Positions 39,382 through 51,500 of a DNA stretch of 64,000 nucleotides are shown here, one piece after another (the stretch's first letter is position 1; each line of letters starts with the position of its first letter). Origin of the DNA: Nyssa sinensis (taxonomy: Eukaryota; Streptophyta; Magnoliopsida; Cornales; Nyssaceae); contig CM018035.1 of the NCBI GenBank assembly GCA_008638375.1, forward strand, positions 4,515,501 through 4,579,500. The letters are read 5' to 3'. A model generated the notes under the pieces. That model saw only the letters and a list, made by a program, of their open reading frames with translations, was not told where the DNA came from and did not search any database. Made by a program: the position numbers and the translations under genes.

Positions 39382-39925
39382 TTGAGACTGAAAAAAAATT
39401 GACTGGATCCATTGAAATATGTTATGATTTCCGTTTTATGTTATGATCTAAACAATTCTCGTGAATGAGTTTATATAAATATTTTTTTTTGATACAAACA
39501 ACAAATAAGAATACAAAAATTATAATTATACTTTTTTTATACGGACTCAAACTATATATATATATATATGAAGCCACGAAGAAACTGCATCAATGAGGAA
39601 ACTTAAATTATGCATCTGGGCGGTATTCTGTCAAAGACGACCGAACTGGGTCAGAGACGCGGACCAACTTACAAAGAGCCTGCGCAATACGAAATATTAG
39701 CACATGTTTAAATTAAACACTTTTGATTTAATAATATTATTTCTAATATACAGCAATAATTTCAAATAATAAAATAAAATATTAATAGTTTTTCAATAAA
39801 TAAATAAATCAAATCCTCCAATCATTGTAATTTTTAACAGAAAAAAAAGAAGGAATTGACTGAGTTGCCATGACATCTTCTAACAAACGCCGTGATTTCT
39901 TATCCTCCATCTCTCTCTCTCTCCC
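35621..39925. other. AT-rich, microsatellite-dense intergenic DNA
   Basis: No gene is supported. It holds (AT)n arrays at about 35993-36013, 38015-38092 and 38540-38592, a (TATG)n tract at about 36700-36740, a (GAAA)n tract at about 38260-38293, a CT run near 37856-37877, and a duplicated segment (see the repeat entry at 36825-37880). The segment from about 38170 (GTGTGTTTGGTTCAAAC) resembles the end of a nonautonomous hAT-like element, but its partner end was not found. Confidence 0.6.
36825..37880. repeat. Diverged direct duplication, about 240 bp, copies about 810 bp apart
   Basis: Copies at about 36825-37065 and 37645-37880 share the same order of phrases: 'gatgatgat...gacatta', 'ttgactt/ttaactt', 'caagttcaaaag', 'gggccaattcag / ggcccaattcagtctccc', 'attgactc', 'gaaattacaaa', 'ttggttgccatgtttgaaa'. 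Indels and substitutions are frequent, so the duplication is old. No coding frame is shared. Confidence 0.65.
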
Positions 39926-39936
39926 TCTATATATAT
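39926..39936 (+). promoter_or_regulatory. Probable TATA box of the MASS-like gene
   Basis: CTATATATATA follows a CT-repeat tract, about 90 bases before the start codon at 40023. That leaves room for a 5' leader of about 60 bases ending in GAGAGAAAGAGAAGG, which is a usual plant arrangement. This is inference from position and motif only. Confidence 0.5.
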
Positions 39937-40022
39937 ACAGTCTAAACGACAGAATCGGTGGATTCACGTTTTATACTGCTAATCATTAAACAGTGTGATT
40001 TTAGAGAGAGAAAGAGAAGGTG

Positions 40023-40388
40023 ATGGCTGGGTTGCAGAGATCTACAACATCGTTCAGGAGGCAAGGCTCTTCAGGTCTGGTATGGGATGACAAATTTCTG
40101 AATGAACTGAATCAAATGAACCAAACAGAAGATAATAACAGAGAATCCGGCCAACAAGAGCAAGAACAAATGAAAGTCAAAGAGGACAAGCCTTCCAGAA
40201 CAGTCGGATCAATCAACACCCTTGATCGGAGCCGATCCACCGGTGGAGTTCGTGCTTTCCGTACGGGAAAGGTGTCTCCGGCGATAGAGCCTCCATCTCC
40301 GAAGTTTTCTGCATGTGGATTTTGCAGTGCTTTTGGAAAACAAGACAAGACTCGTCGTCGGCTCAATACTGGTAAGCGCAAAACATGA
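40023..40388 (+). CDS. MAPK substrate protein, MASS1/At1g80180-like
   Basis: A 121-residue intact protein. The start ATG gives MAGLQRSTTSFRRQGSSGLVWDD in the family alignment; the N-terminal block, a central INTLDRSRSTGG block and the C-terminal SACGFCSAFGK block are the conserved parts. Proline-directed Ser sites, KVSPAIEPPSPK, match the known MAPK phosphorylation region of the family. Arabidopsis members are small plasma-membrane-associated MPK substrates with roles in stomatal lineage signalling. There are no introns and no signal peptide; the middle is Gln/Glu-rich and likely disordered. It is one of the few unbroken genes in the window. Confidence 0.9.
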   Translation: MAGLQRSTTSFRRQGSSGLVWDDKFLNELNQMNQTEDNNRESGQQEQEQMKVKEDKPSRTVGSINTLDRSRSTGGVRAFRTGKVSPAIEPPSPKFSACGFCSAFGKQDKTRRRLNTGKRKT

Positions 40389-41145
40389 TAGTTCCTGTTT
40401 TCCGGTGATCAGAGATGGGAAATTGCGGTGATAACGTGTAGTATGTGGATGATATATGATATGAATTAGCTTTACTGGTTGCCTATATTTGAAGTTCATC
40501 TCAATAAAATGAGGTGTAAGAATTTTGAAACTCAAAACAAAACAATATGTTTTTGTTTTATTGAGATGGGTCTGTTTGGGTGGATGTAATTTATGTGCAT
40601 ATATTGTTTTTGTTTTGGTTGAGTTTTTGAGAATAATTTTATTGCACAAAAGCAAATCTCAATTGGGAAACTTTCTCTCTCTTGATTATGCAATTTGGTT
40701 TTGAGAAATATTTGAATCTGCAAACCAAATCTACTTTTTCAATTAGGATCTCTCTCAAAAAGAGAATGGCAGCAGATCTATGGGAATAATGGGTAGATCA
40801 GTGATTCTATATAATATTTGCCCACGTGTCCTATTTTTAAATAGTATATCTGGTGATCAAACTTTCAGCTAACCAAAATTGTTTTGATTCTTAAAGACAA
40901 ACTATGAATCACTCATGTCATGGGCTAATTAAGAAAAAACCAGTACATGATTTGCCCACCAGTTTGCTTATGGATCTTTGAATTAGCTGATTGCAGTTAA
41001 TTTGTGTCACAACTGGAGAGAAAAAAAAATTATTGGAAATTCTCGTATGGTTCAAATTTGAGTATTTATGTAAAATTTATTTAAACTGTAATTTAAAATT
41101 GAGTATTCGGTAAATTTCACTTCAGAATATTCAAACATAAACATG
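40389..41145. other. 3' flank of MASS-like gene
   Basis: Probable 3' UTR up to about 40700, then AT-rich DNA up to the copia insertion site. No further gene is seen. Confidence 0.6.
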
Positions 41146-41150
41146 GTATC
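41146..41150. repeat. Left target-site duplication of the copia element (GTATC)
   Basis: GTATC at 41146-41150 is repeated exactly at 46155-46159, directly after the other LTR. Five bases is the usual size for Ty1/copia integrase. Confidence 0.9.
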
Positions 41151-41340
41151 TGTCAACTTCTATACTGGTATATTTCTTTCATATCTCTTTTACATTGAGG
41201 ATATACAAATATATAGAGTAACGATTCGATCCTATTTTGGTTATACACAAATCATGGCAAAGATCTTGCCATTATGTTTGGGCTGATTCTATGGCTACCA
41301 TTTGACTTTCCTAAATTAGTTTCAACAGCTCACGCCAACA
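41151..41340 (-). repeat. 3' LTR of the copia element
   Basis: 190 bp; on the minus strand it starts TGTTGGCGTGAGC and ends GAAGTTGACA. It is preceded (minus strand) by the polypurine tract at about 41341-41352. Confidence 0.93.
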
Positions 41341-41347
41341 CTCCCCC

Positions 41348-42136
41348 TCAAGTTGGTGCATACAAATCTCTGATGCACAACTTGTTAAGTGAGTTGTGAA
41401 ACTCTTTGCTTGACACCGCCTTTGTTAGTATGTCTGCTAGTTGATTTTCAGACTTCACGAATGGAAATCGGATTACTTTTGCTTCCAGGTTTTCCTTGAT
41501 AAAATGTCGATCCACTTCTACATGTTTTGTACGATCATGTTGGACTGGGTCATGAGATATTGCAATAGCAGCTTTGTTGTCACAGAAGAGATCTATTTCT
41601 GAAGTAAAGATGAAGCCTAGTTCAGTAAGTAGCCTCTTGATCCATAGTAGTTTACAAAGTCCTTTTGCCATTCCACGAAACTCTGTTTCGGCACTAGAAA
41701 GCGCTACCACCTTTTGCTTCTTGCTTCTCCATGTAACAAGATTCCCACCAACAAACATAAAATAACCTGAAGTAGATCTTCTATCTGAAATATTTCCAGC
41801 CCAGTCTGCATTTGTATAGCCATTAATTCATAAGTGCCCATTCTTTGAAAACATAAGTCCCTTCCCAGGTGCGGATTTCAAGTATCTTAGTATCCGGGTT
41901 CCAGCATCCATGTGATCCTCACTGGGGTTATGCATGAATTGACTCACTACGCTTATAGCGTACGCAATGTCTGGGCGGGTATGTGATAGGTATATAAGCT
42001 TGCCAACTAGCCTTTGGTACCTCCCTTTATCCGTTGGTGTTTGATCTGGGTATTCTCCAAGTCTATGATTTTGAACAATTGGAGTATCAATTGATTTGCA
42101 TTCCAACATTCCCACCTCAGTTAATATATCCAACAC
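41348..42136 (-). pseudogene. copia RNase H domain and preceding connector (broken)
   Basis: Two open pieces, 42136-41828 and 41758-41348. The first holds the connector block YLSHTRPDIAYAISVVSQFM. The second is the RNase H C-terminus with ALSSAETEF and the DNKAAIAISHDPVQHDRTKH block. The pieces are separated by a short interrupted stretch, so no full domain is made. Confidence 0.88.
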
Positions 42137-42247
42137 ATACTTCCTTTGGGAAAGAAATATTCATTGTCTGGACCTGGCAACTTCAATTCCCAGAAAGTAC
42201 TTGAGGCCTCCCAAGTTCTTCATTTCAAATTCGGTGACCAACTCTTT

Positions 42248-42824
42248 TTATAGTTTGGATATTTTTTCTTCATCATCTCCTGTAATAATCATAGCATCCA
42301 CATAGACTATCAGTATAGTTATCTTACCCAATTTGTGCTTTAGGAACAATGTATGGTCTGAGTTGCTTTGTTTGAAACCATATTTCCTCATTGCTAGACT
42401 AAACCGCCCAAACCACGCTCGAGGAGATTGTTTCAATCCATACAGTGCTCGTTGCAATTTGCACACAACCTTGGTTTTAGTGGATGCCGTGCAACCTGGA
42501 GGCAGGTCCATGTACACTTCTTCTTCAAGGTCACCAGTGTAGAAAGGCATTTTTCACGTCAAATTGATGTAATGGCCAGTCAAGGTTCGCTGCAAGAGAT
42601 AACAGTATCCTTACAGTGCTTAGTTTCGCAACCGGTGAGAATGTCTCTTGGTAGTCTACCCCATATGTCTGTGTGTAGCCTTTTGCCACCAACCTATCTT
42701 TGTACCTTTCAACTGATCCATCTGCCTTGTGTTTGATGGAAAATACCCATTTGCAACCTACTGCTTTCTTCCTTTCAGGTAACAGAACTATGGTCCATGT
42801 GTTGTTCTTTAACAGTGCTTCCAT
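42248..42824 (-). pseudogene. copia reverse transcriptase (broken, catalytic Asp lost)
   Basis: Two overlapping frames, 42824-42531 and 42550-42248. They carry [14 protein letters not shown], the [12 protein letters not shown] block, [12 protein letters not shown], and GLKQSPRAWF. The catalytic YVDD box reads YVDA: codon GCT (42293-42295 on the minus strand) replaces an aspartate. In addition the frame shifts at about 42540. Both changes would inactivate the enzyme. Confidence 0.9.
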
Positions 42825-43441
42825 TTCTTCCTTTATTGCCCGAGCCTATCTTAGATCTGACAAGGCCTCCTGAACTCCAGCTGGAACTTGATTTAAGGAA
42901 AGTACGTGCACAAATGCTTGGAGAGGTTCGGATAATCTCCTGGTGGACACGTAGTCGGCAATTGGGTACTTTGATCTTCGTTCTTTGATTTCAGGAGAGT
43001 ATCGATTTGGAGGCTTGCCACGATTGGCCCTGAAAGGCAATGTATATCCAGCAAGAGTATTCAAGTTACTTATAGATTGGGACGAGTCAAGAGTGCTTAC
43101 CTCAAGGATATTCTCAGGAGACGGGTCTGCAAGTACTGAGGAAGGGGGGGAGCTTGGTTCAGTTGGTGAAGGCATATCATTTTCTGAACGGTGTATTCTG
43201 CTCTGTAGGTCCATCTGGCCCTGTGGACTCAACTAGCCCTGGGTTTGGTACTTCATCTGCCATTGTTTCATTATTCGGCCAGTCAAAGTGTAACCAATTC
43301 TCTTAATTCTGATCTTCATCTCATGTTTCTCCCTTGAAGAGAAGAAGTGGGAGCTGGAAAAAAAGAGTCGGACTCCAAGAAGGTGACATCCATGGTCACA
43401 TAGGTGCGGCGGGTAGTGGGGTCATAACACCGATAGCCTTT

Positions 43442-44543
43442 CTAATGTACAACGTATCCTAAAAAGAGGCAGCGGAGAGCACATGGGTCCAGTTTCGGTG
43501 AGTTGATTTTTGTGAAGATGCACAAAAGCCACACACCCAAAAACTCGAGGAGGGAGTATAAGAGCAGTAGGTAGGGGAACATGGGATGCCAAAACCTGGA
43601 GCGGAGTCTTAAATTGTAAGACTTTGGAGGGTAGTCGGTTGAGTAAATGTACGGCAATGGATACTGCATCAGTTCAGTATCGAGTTGGCACATAAGTTCC
43701 ATGTAGTAAGGCCCGTGCAGTTTCAAGAATATGGCGGTTCTTCCGCTCAGCAACGCCATTTTGCTGAGGTGTCTGAGGACACGATGTTTCATGAATGAGG
43801 CCATGTTGTTCGACATAAGTGTGAAAAAGCTGATTAACATACTCGCCACCATTATCAGAATGAAGAACGCGTAGCTTAGCTGAAAACTAAGTTTGGATCA
43901 TAGCATGGAATGATTGAAATGCTTGTAACACTTTCATCTTTATGTTTCATCAACTACAGCCAAGTCATACGGGTACAGTCGTCAATAAATATGACAAACC
44001 AACGAACGCCAGAACCAATAGAGATAAGGAAAGGGACCCCACATATCAGAGTGTACTAAAGCAAAGGGAATAGTGCTTTTATTCATTCGTAATGGATAAG
44101 AAATACGATGACTTTTGGCCAAAATGCAAGTAGTACATTTAAAATCATATAGCACTTTATTAGAAAAAAAGGTTTGGTAGTAAATGCTTTAGATACCCAA
44201 AATTTGGATGCCCCAAATGTTGATGCCACAGCCAGATTTGTTGTTCCCTCCCATCGCTTTGTATGTGATGAGTATGTCCAATGCTGACATCTTCCATGTA
44301 GTATAGACCCCCCCTTTTAATACCACGCCTAATGATCTCCTTGGTGAGAATATCCTGAAGAAGACAAAAAGCAGGATAAATTAGGACAGCACAATTTAAT
44401 TCTGTAGTAACTTGACTCATTGACAGTAATTTATGAGAGAGAGATGGGACAAGTAATGTATTTGACAACTGAAAGGAAGGGAGACAGATATAGAGATCCG
44501 GCTCCTGTAACAGGAGAGACAACCCCATTAGCATTGGCAACAC
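43442..44543 (-). pseudogene. copia GAG-pre-integrase and integrase region (broken)
   Basis: The piece 44543-44160 includes the zinc-finger-like LWHQHLGHPNFGYLKHLL block of the integrase N-terminus. The integrase C-terminal motif PQTPQQNGVAERKN is encoded near 43730-43775 on the minus strand, in a frame interrupted by at least one stop. Long stretches between are out of frame. Confidence 0.8.
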
Positions 44544-44684
44544 TAGTGCGTCGCGGAGGAGATGTGGTAGTGAAATTCAGTAACTGTAAAAGTCATGTGA
44601 TCTGTGGCTCCGGAGTCAAGGAGCCAGGCACTACGATCAATATCACGGGAAGAAGTAACTAAACCTGAACCAAAGTTACCTATA

Positions 44685-45896
44685 TCAGAAGTGGGTCCCT
44701 GCAGCCTGAGAAGACTCATCCTGTGGAATCAAAGACAGATGGGGTTCGACTGACACTACTATCACTTGGCCTGTGTTGCTAGCCACGTCCCTTTTTTTCT
44801 TTTCCTGCAATTCAAACCACCAATCAGGATATCCAATTTTTTTAAAATAAGTCCTCACTTGTGTGGCGCTGGTTTCCACAATAAAAGCACTTTATGGCCT
44901 CCGATAAATTTTTTGGTTTAAGTGGAGTAGTGGGCTTCCCAGGGGCTCGGTTAGAAATAATGAGAGAGGGAGACTATCCCATTTCGGTTCGTGAAGCCTC
45001 CACCATGGCTGGGTAGCGCACCACTGGAAGGGTCCTCACCACGGCTGGATCGCATGGCAGAGGGAGAGATCCCTCTCGAAGGTGAGACACCATGATTGTG
45101 TTTCAGCCCCTTCGTGACCAGAACTCCGCCAGAGATACCATCGGTGTCACCGTCGCTCATGACAGCTTGCCGGAGCGCCTCCCTGCCGGACATGGGCATA
45201 CGTTTGTTCGACTGAGGGAAACGGTTGCATCCGGAGCATGTCACTGCGGATATTGTCCAGGCGGTCGTCAAGTCCGTCCAAGAAGGTATACATTCGATCC
45301 TCTTGAACTAGTTGATTGTATTGATGAATATCCGAACTACACTTCATTGGGTTGGGTCGGCTGAAGTCAATCTCACGCCAAATACCCTGTAATTCGATGT
45401 AAAATTTCCCTAGAGAGCCGCCGACTTGTCGCAAGCGAGTGACCCATTGTCGGAGTTCGTAAACTTGGGAAGTATCACTGCCGTCGAAATAGGTAGTAGC
45501 AACTGACATCCCAAACTTGATTTGGCAGTAGGAAATCGGATGAAATTGCCGATTAGATTTGGGTCCATCGAATTGATTAAACACCCTTTGACAATTGCAT
45601 TGTCGGTGCGCCATTTTCGAAAGAATAGTTCGGTCGGACATGGTGGGGAAAAATCACCATTGATGTATCCTAGTTTGTCTTTGCCAGGAGATATACATCT
45701 CGACAACCTGGGACCAAAAGGCATAGTTGGATCCATCCAACTTGATACCAATAGGGGCTGTTGTATTTTCAGTGGTAGGGGTCGAGACATGGGCTTTGGA
45801 TAACACGTCGGTCATGGTTTTGGTGAATGTATTGAGAATAGAGTCGGTGGTGTGTGGGGTTTCATCGGAGATGGTGCTGTCGTCGGTATCTGCCAT
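44685..45896 (-). pseudogene. copia gag polyprotein (broken)
   Basis: It starts with the ATG at 45896-45894 after the primer site and encodes a Thr/Ser-rich N-terminus followed by the UBN2/DUF4219-type core (LDGSNYAFWSQVVEMYI, then YELRQWVTRLRQ and YTFLDGLDDRLDNIR). The frame changes near 45690 and again near 45640. Cysteine-rich zinc-knuckle remnants lie near 44870-44900. Confidence 0.8.
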
Positions 45897-45952
45897 TGTC
45901 GGAGGAGCAGATCACGAACTGGAGAAGACTGGATGGAAGACCCAGAACCGAT

Positions 45953-45964
45953 GCTCTGATACCA
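45953..45964 (-). other. Primer binding site (initiator tRNA-Met)
   Basis: TGGTATCAGAGC on the minus strand directly follows the 5' LTR end. It is the standard primer site of many plant copia elements. Confidence 0.9.
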
Positions 45965-46154
45965 TGTCAACTTCTATACTTGTATATTTCTTTCATATCT
46001 CTTTTACATTGAGGATATACAAATATATAGAATAACGATTCGATCCTATTTTGGTTATACACACATCATGGCAGGGATCTTGCCATTATGTTTGGGCTGA
46101 TTCTATGGCTACCATTTGACTTTCCTAAATTAGTTTCAACAGCTCACGCCAACA
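45965..46154 (-). repeat. 5' LTR of the copia element
   Basis: 190 bp, five differences from the 3' LTR, followed on the + strand by the GTATC target duplication at 46155-46159. Confidence 0.93.
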
Positions 46155-46159
46155 GTATC

Positions 46160-47490
46160 ATCGTATGAGATGGTGTTGAGGGTAGACATCTCACTCAATA
46201 ATTGAGTTTAAGACTAAGGTAAGTATCTTGCAATCATAATTCTCAAGTTTGATCCTCGCTAAATGCAAATCTCTTTTGGAATCACCGTCACGCTAAAAAA
46301 AACTTGTTTTAACTGATGTTGTGAGTGAGAATATTGACCCGAGTTTACATCCTACCACGTGATTGAATATTGTAATTGTTGAGATAGATTTTGGGGTTAC
46401 AAAAAATAAAAATTGTTGTAAGGTGCACAAAATTCTAATGCGTTTAGATAGTGATTCAAATATGATTTTTGAAAAATGTTTCTAAAATGTGTTTTAGAAT
46501 TTTGTAATTAATTTTTAAAAAACTGTGTAAATGCGTTTGAATATAATAATCTTAATTTTAAAAAACTATAAAAATATGAAAAAGTGTTTGGATATAATAT
46601 GAAAAAAAAAAAAAAAAGCTTTCTCCACCTTTTTAATCACTGCAATCGTATATCATACAAGTAAGATATATAGAGTCAAGATTTTTATGGTCAAAATTAA
46701 ATTGGCTCACGAAACCATGTGCTACATTAGATTCTAACCTCTGATTAAACTTATTTCTTCAGATTTCCTCTGCCAAGGAAATCCATCACCTACAAATATA
46801 TTACCCACGATTCCTCTCCTACAAATATATTACCCACGATTCCTCTATCAAGCATCTACCCATTTCCATCACAACACACCACCACTTACACCCATTGTAA
46901 ATCACTACCATGACCACTAAGTTTCATCGACAACTACCGACTCAGTCGACCCTCAACGGTCACTAGTAACCAACATTAGCAACACCACCCGCCATCATTA
47001 TCATTGGTACAACCACCACAACCTCGTAATGGTTGTTGCGCTAAGATGATCATTGTTGGTGGTAGACCATCTGTTTCATTGCGGCGACAATTGATGGTTG
47101 ATGCGTGATGGAGATTGCCGAAGTAGTGGAGTTGATTTTCTGTGGTGGTCATCATGGGTGTTGGTTGATGAGTCATGGTCATGATGTCTAGTGGTTAATG
47201 GTGTTGTTCGTGGTGACTATGGTGTAGAAAGCTGAACAAGGTTAGGGGGATTGCCGTAAATAAAAAGGGAGAAAGAGAAAGAGGGATAAAAAAGAAAATC
47301 TGGTGAAAAAAAAATTTGATGATTTTGAGAAAATTTGAAAAATAGTTTTTGAATAATCTCTTCTAGATTTAGCTTGTCAAACCGACTCAAACGCATATCC
47401 TGCATTTTCGAATTAAAAATATGTTTTTAAAAACGTAACCAAATGGGTAATAATTCCAAAATAATTGAAATCAGTTGGTTCTCTCTTTCT

Positions 47491-47528
<38 letters not shown>

Positions 47529-48505
47529 AGTTAAATCATTCAAAAGATATTTCTTTCCATTCAAAAATCACCAAAAAAACTGTGTAATTTCCTAGTGAAT
47601 TTTTTTTTTTGGATTCCTTCTATATTTTGTAACTAAATTAAAAATATTTTTATAATGATATGCTTTGATTTTCTGTTGATTTGGTTTATCCAAAATTTTA
47701 ACTTAGAACTAAATTTTAAAATCTAAACCAACCTGAGTTGGCATCAATGATTACTTATGACAATAATCGAATTTAATAGTATTTATAACATTGTCTCACA
47801 GACTTGAGACAAGTTAATTTTCATAATTTATGATAAATTTAAAAATTCGTAAAATATTATCACACAGTAGCATAGCATAGTGTAACAATCTCACCCAATA
47901 ATTTTTCAATAAACCATTGGCATTATTGCCATCTTGTTATCAGCAAGGCATGATTCATGTCCCTCAATTATGAACTCTTTTCGGCCCCTCCCATTTGCAA
48001 AATGGCGGCTCTGTTATTTTTGCTTTATTTCGTTTACTTGTTTTCGGGTTTTGTGGCTCTTATTGATTTTGCCTTGATAGTGCATTATTTCTGGTTTATA
48101 TCACCAGCTCAAGCAACAAGAAATGAAACCACACACATGCAGAAAACTATTCTTCACTTTCCATTGTGATCCCTGACTGAGTTAGAAATAAGCAGGAAAC
48201 AGGGAAAGATGTACTGCAAAAGTTGGATCTTCGTGAATCGGTTCCTACAGAACGTACATTACACGAACGGTCATTTCAACAAGAATTAAAGCAGTTAGAG
48301 CTTTAGCAGTACAAACATACCACTTGAGAATAAATTGAGAACATCAGAGTCCAAACTGTCATAATATTCATCAAAAGAACTTCAAATAAGTGAAAGATCA
48401 AATTCCAAGGGGATTGAATCGAGAATTTGTGTAAGTGCAAGCCTTGTCTGATCTGCGCGCCTCGCTCTTCCCAACCTCCTGACTCCAGTAGATGACAAGA
48501 TGGCC
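46160..48505. other. Intergenic DNA between the copia element and TRAPPC2
   Basis: AT-rich. It has a 28-bp tandem duplication (ctacaaatatattacccacg...) at about 46790-46848 and a (TA)n run at about 47494-47524. The segment 46440-47450 has similar phrases at both ends ('tgcgttt...', 'aaacgcat') and may be a fold-back element of about 1 kb with a GC-richer middle (46900-47230). No gene is supported. Confidence 0.45.
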
Positions 48506-51500
48506 TCAAAGATATTTTCTTGTGAGGGCTCGAACTTTTGTATCGAAATGAGATGATGTAAAGCGAGAGCTAGGTAGATACAGGGGATTCTTATCTGCAA
48601 ATTTCCAGCAATTTGATCAAAAGTAAATAAACCACTTCAAACCAAAAGGAACACAGAGAGAGAGATATCAAAATTAGGATAAGAAATTAAAACACATTGC
48701 TTGATTTTCTCTGCAAGACTGCAACCATAGGCTGCATGGAGAATCCTCTCTCTCTCTCTCTCAGCAGTTTGATCCAAAGTAAATAAAACCACTTCAAACC
48801 AAAAGGAACACAGAGAGAGCAAGCAAAGTTGGGATAAGAAATTGAAAGGCATTACTTAATTTTCTCTGCAACCATATACTGCATCGAGAATCCTCTACCT
48901 CCCTCCCTCTACCCCCCATCCCCCAACAAAAGAAAAAAAAAACTTGTAAAAAGGCACAAACAATGCAGGAGGAAATCCATTTTAATCTTTAGGAACCAGA
49001 AGAGTGAGTTCAATCGAAATTAGGTAAGGTTCATGTTGGCCTTCTTCTATTCACTAAGAACTTGGTGTTGTTGATGCTTATTGCCAGGATTTCTGCAAAA
49101 GTTTGAAAGTGTACCAACTTTTTCAGTTTCTCTAACCTTTTTCTTTCAAACATAACCACAGTAATATACTAAATGCAGTGTTATAGTAACAAATGAAAAA
49201 AAGAGCATCTTAAGATATAATTTACTGCTACTCCATAAATAACTAATTTGCTAATGAGGATCTGGAATACCGCAGATTGATCAATCAGAGAGAAATAGAA
49301 CTAATAAAAGAAAGATAATTCTCAATGTCCTGACTATTAATAGAAACACAAATTTGTTCAGTTTTCTACCACAATAGAGATGTGATTCTCTACACAGAAT
49401 TGCAAGTCTCACAAGCAATGGGAAGCACAGGATAACACAAAAAAAAAACACTGAAAGCACAGAATTGCAGGAATATACCCGAACCTCAGCTGATTACATA
49501 CTACTAAAGTTCGGTTTGTGTACAATAACTTAAAGACAGATATTCTACAACTCTGTAATGTGGTTTCCAAAATTACTGTAAATCATATTTCCACATAGAG
49601 GAATATGGAAGGTTATGGGACTTGCTCTTATTTTAAAGAGCATTTCTGCAAGCAAAAAGAAATAGAAGAAAGGAAACTTAGTTAATTATAAAAATAAAAT
49701 AAAGAAGTCTCTAAAAGGTAAATACTCCTCTTACCATCCTAACCAAAATGATTTCTGAAGTCACAGTGTTGCTTGGAATTTTTAATCAACATCCCAAGTG
49801 AGGTTTACACTAATGGTTCAAAGAAGAAAATCTGGTGAAGCTTTGTGCGTTATATGAGCTCTCGCATAATCCCTAGTACAACCTTGTCTTTTTTTTTTTA
49901 ATTTATTTTTTCTTAACTTTTGAAACAACTTCAGATTTAGAACGCACCAGCAACCCAAACCAAATAAATCTCAAATGAACACCCAACTCAATTGAATTTC
50001 TATGGATTGGATGGACCTTAGCTTGGAGCTAAATGGAACAATAAAGAGAAAAACATAATCAAATCAAGAATTCAAGATCAATCAACACATGGTTCTACTC
50101 TGATTAAAGTAATAATACACATTTACTATTCAATGTGGTGATATAAAACTTGACCTGGGTGATTCACTATTTTCATAAAATATTTATTGATTTGTTGATT
50201 AATGAATCAATCTATTGATAAATAGGATATGACCCGCAGTAACATATTCTGAAACCACCAAGTCATTGAATCTGTCAATTGCTTTCAAGAACCTGTATAA
50301 GAGTGGGAAATATAAGAGATGGTAAGACAACAAAAACAAGAATAATGACAGGAAAAACAAATTACAGCGGAGAAACTATTTGTAGTAGCTTTAGAGAGAG
50401 AGCAGTGATGGAATGTTATATAGCACTTGTTGTCCATGCAAGGTCCTGCACAATATCCAATGCCGCATGTATATGAACTGGTGCTGATGTGCAGCATCTT
50501 CTTTCTCCCATATAATTATGAGATAAGGTTGTTAGTAAACAATATATAGCTTACTAAAGAAGTTCATCTTTTTGATGAGGTGCTAAGGACACAACCTATA
50601 AGATGTTGCTAGTATATTGTAATAGATTAGCAAATAGTGACCATGACATCAAAGATGCATAAGCATAATTATTGTTGGCTGGCACACATAATTATGAAAT
50701 TATTATAAAGAGAAGAATTCAATATCAAACAACTCATCCATAGGGGATTTCCATAAGCTTGGAAAATAACGTTATAGTCCTTTCTTATATTTTTATGTAG
50801 GACACCTTGGAATGAAGTTGTCTACGATGGGTTTGTGATGTTTCTCTCTTCTTGTTTTTTTGGGTGGTGAAAAGTGTGGAGGTTTAAGGTTTTAAAGGGT
50901 AGAACAGAAGGCATACAGTTTATAGGTTAGATGGCCTAGGGTTTGCTTCAGTTTCAAGGTGGTTGGTTGCAGGAATTTCAGAAAAATAGTTGCTAGACTC
51001 TCAGCATTAAAGACAAATTAGACCTAAACTAAATTATACAAGGTCCAAAGTGTGCTCCATGTTCCTGAATTGATCCTTTTTTTTGCTAGCATGTTCGCCG
51101 TCATCTATGTAATAAGATGAATGAGAATATTACTATGACTTCTGACTGTAAATGATGAAGGGAAACTACAAAATTTACAATTGAGGTTGTAATTATCCAT
51201 GCGTAATGGATGAAAAAAATATAATATAAACTTAATGTTTCATTTCCATGCCAATAATATAGTATGAAAAGAAAAATAAACTAGGAATCTCAGAAATGGC
51301 TGTCCAACTGCTAACTGCCACAAGCTTCCAAGTGAGATGAATGTGAATACGCCTTTTGGTACAAGGGCATGCCACGCCCAAAGCTACAAGTGAGCAGCCT
51401 GGGGTAAGGAAGTATTTCCAATTACGAATATAAAAGAGGCCCTCTGCCCCAATAGGAAGGTATTTCAAACATGAAAGCACAGTAAAAACTGGAAACTCCG

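Larger units (their letters stand above)
41151..46154 (-). mobile_element. Complete Ty1/copia LTR retrotransposon (inactive)
   Basis: A 5004-bp element read on the minus strand. The two 190-bp LTRs (45965-46154 is the 5' one, 41151-41340 the 3' one) start TG and end CA and differ at five positions (about 2.6%). The primer binding site TGGTATCAGAGC, complementary to initiator tRNA-Met, lies next to the 5' LTR at 45953-45964. A polypurine tract TTGAGGGGGAG sits beside the 3' LTR near 41341-41352. The order gag, integrase, reverse transcriptase, RNase H is the copia order. Reading frames are interrupted many times and one RT catalytic aspartate is lost, so it cannot move by itself. LTRs this short are unusual for copia. 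Confidence 0.95.

Noticed and set aside
48382..48600. 72-codon frame with coding-like composition (PCIYLALALHHLIS...)
   Set aside because: It overlaps the last TRAPPC2 exon in another frame; the TRAPPC2 frame has clear homology (NPLYLPSSR...RKYL).
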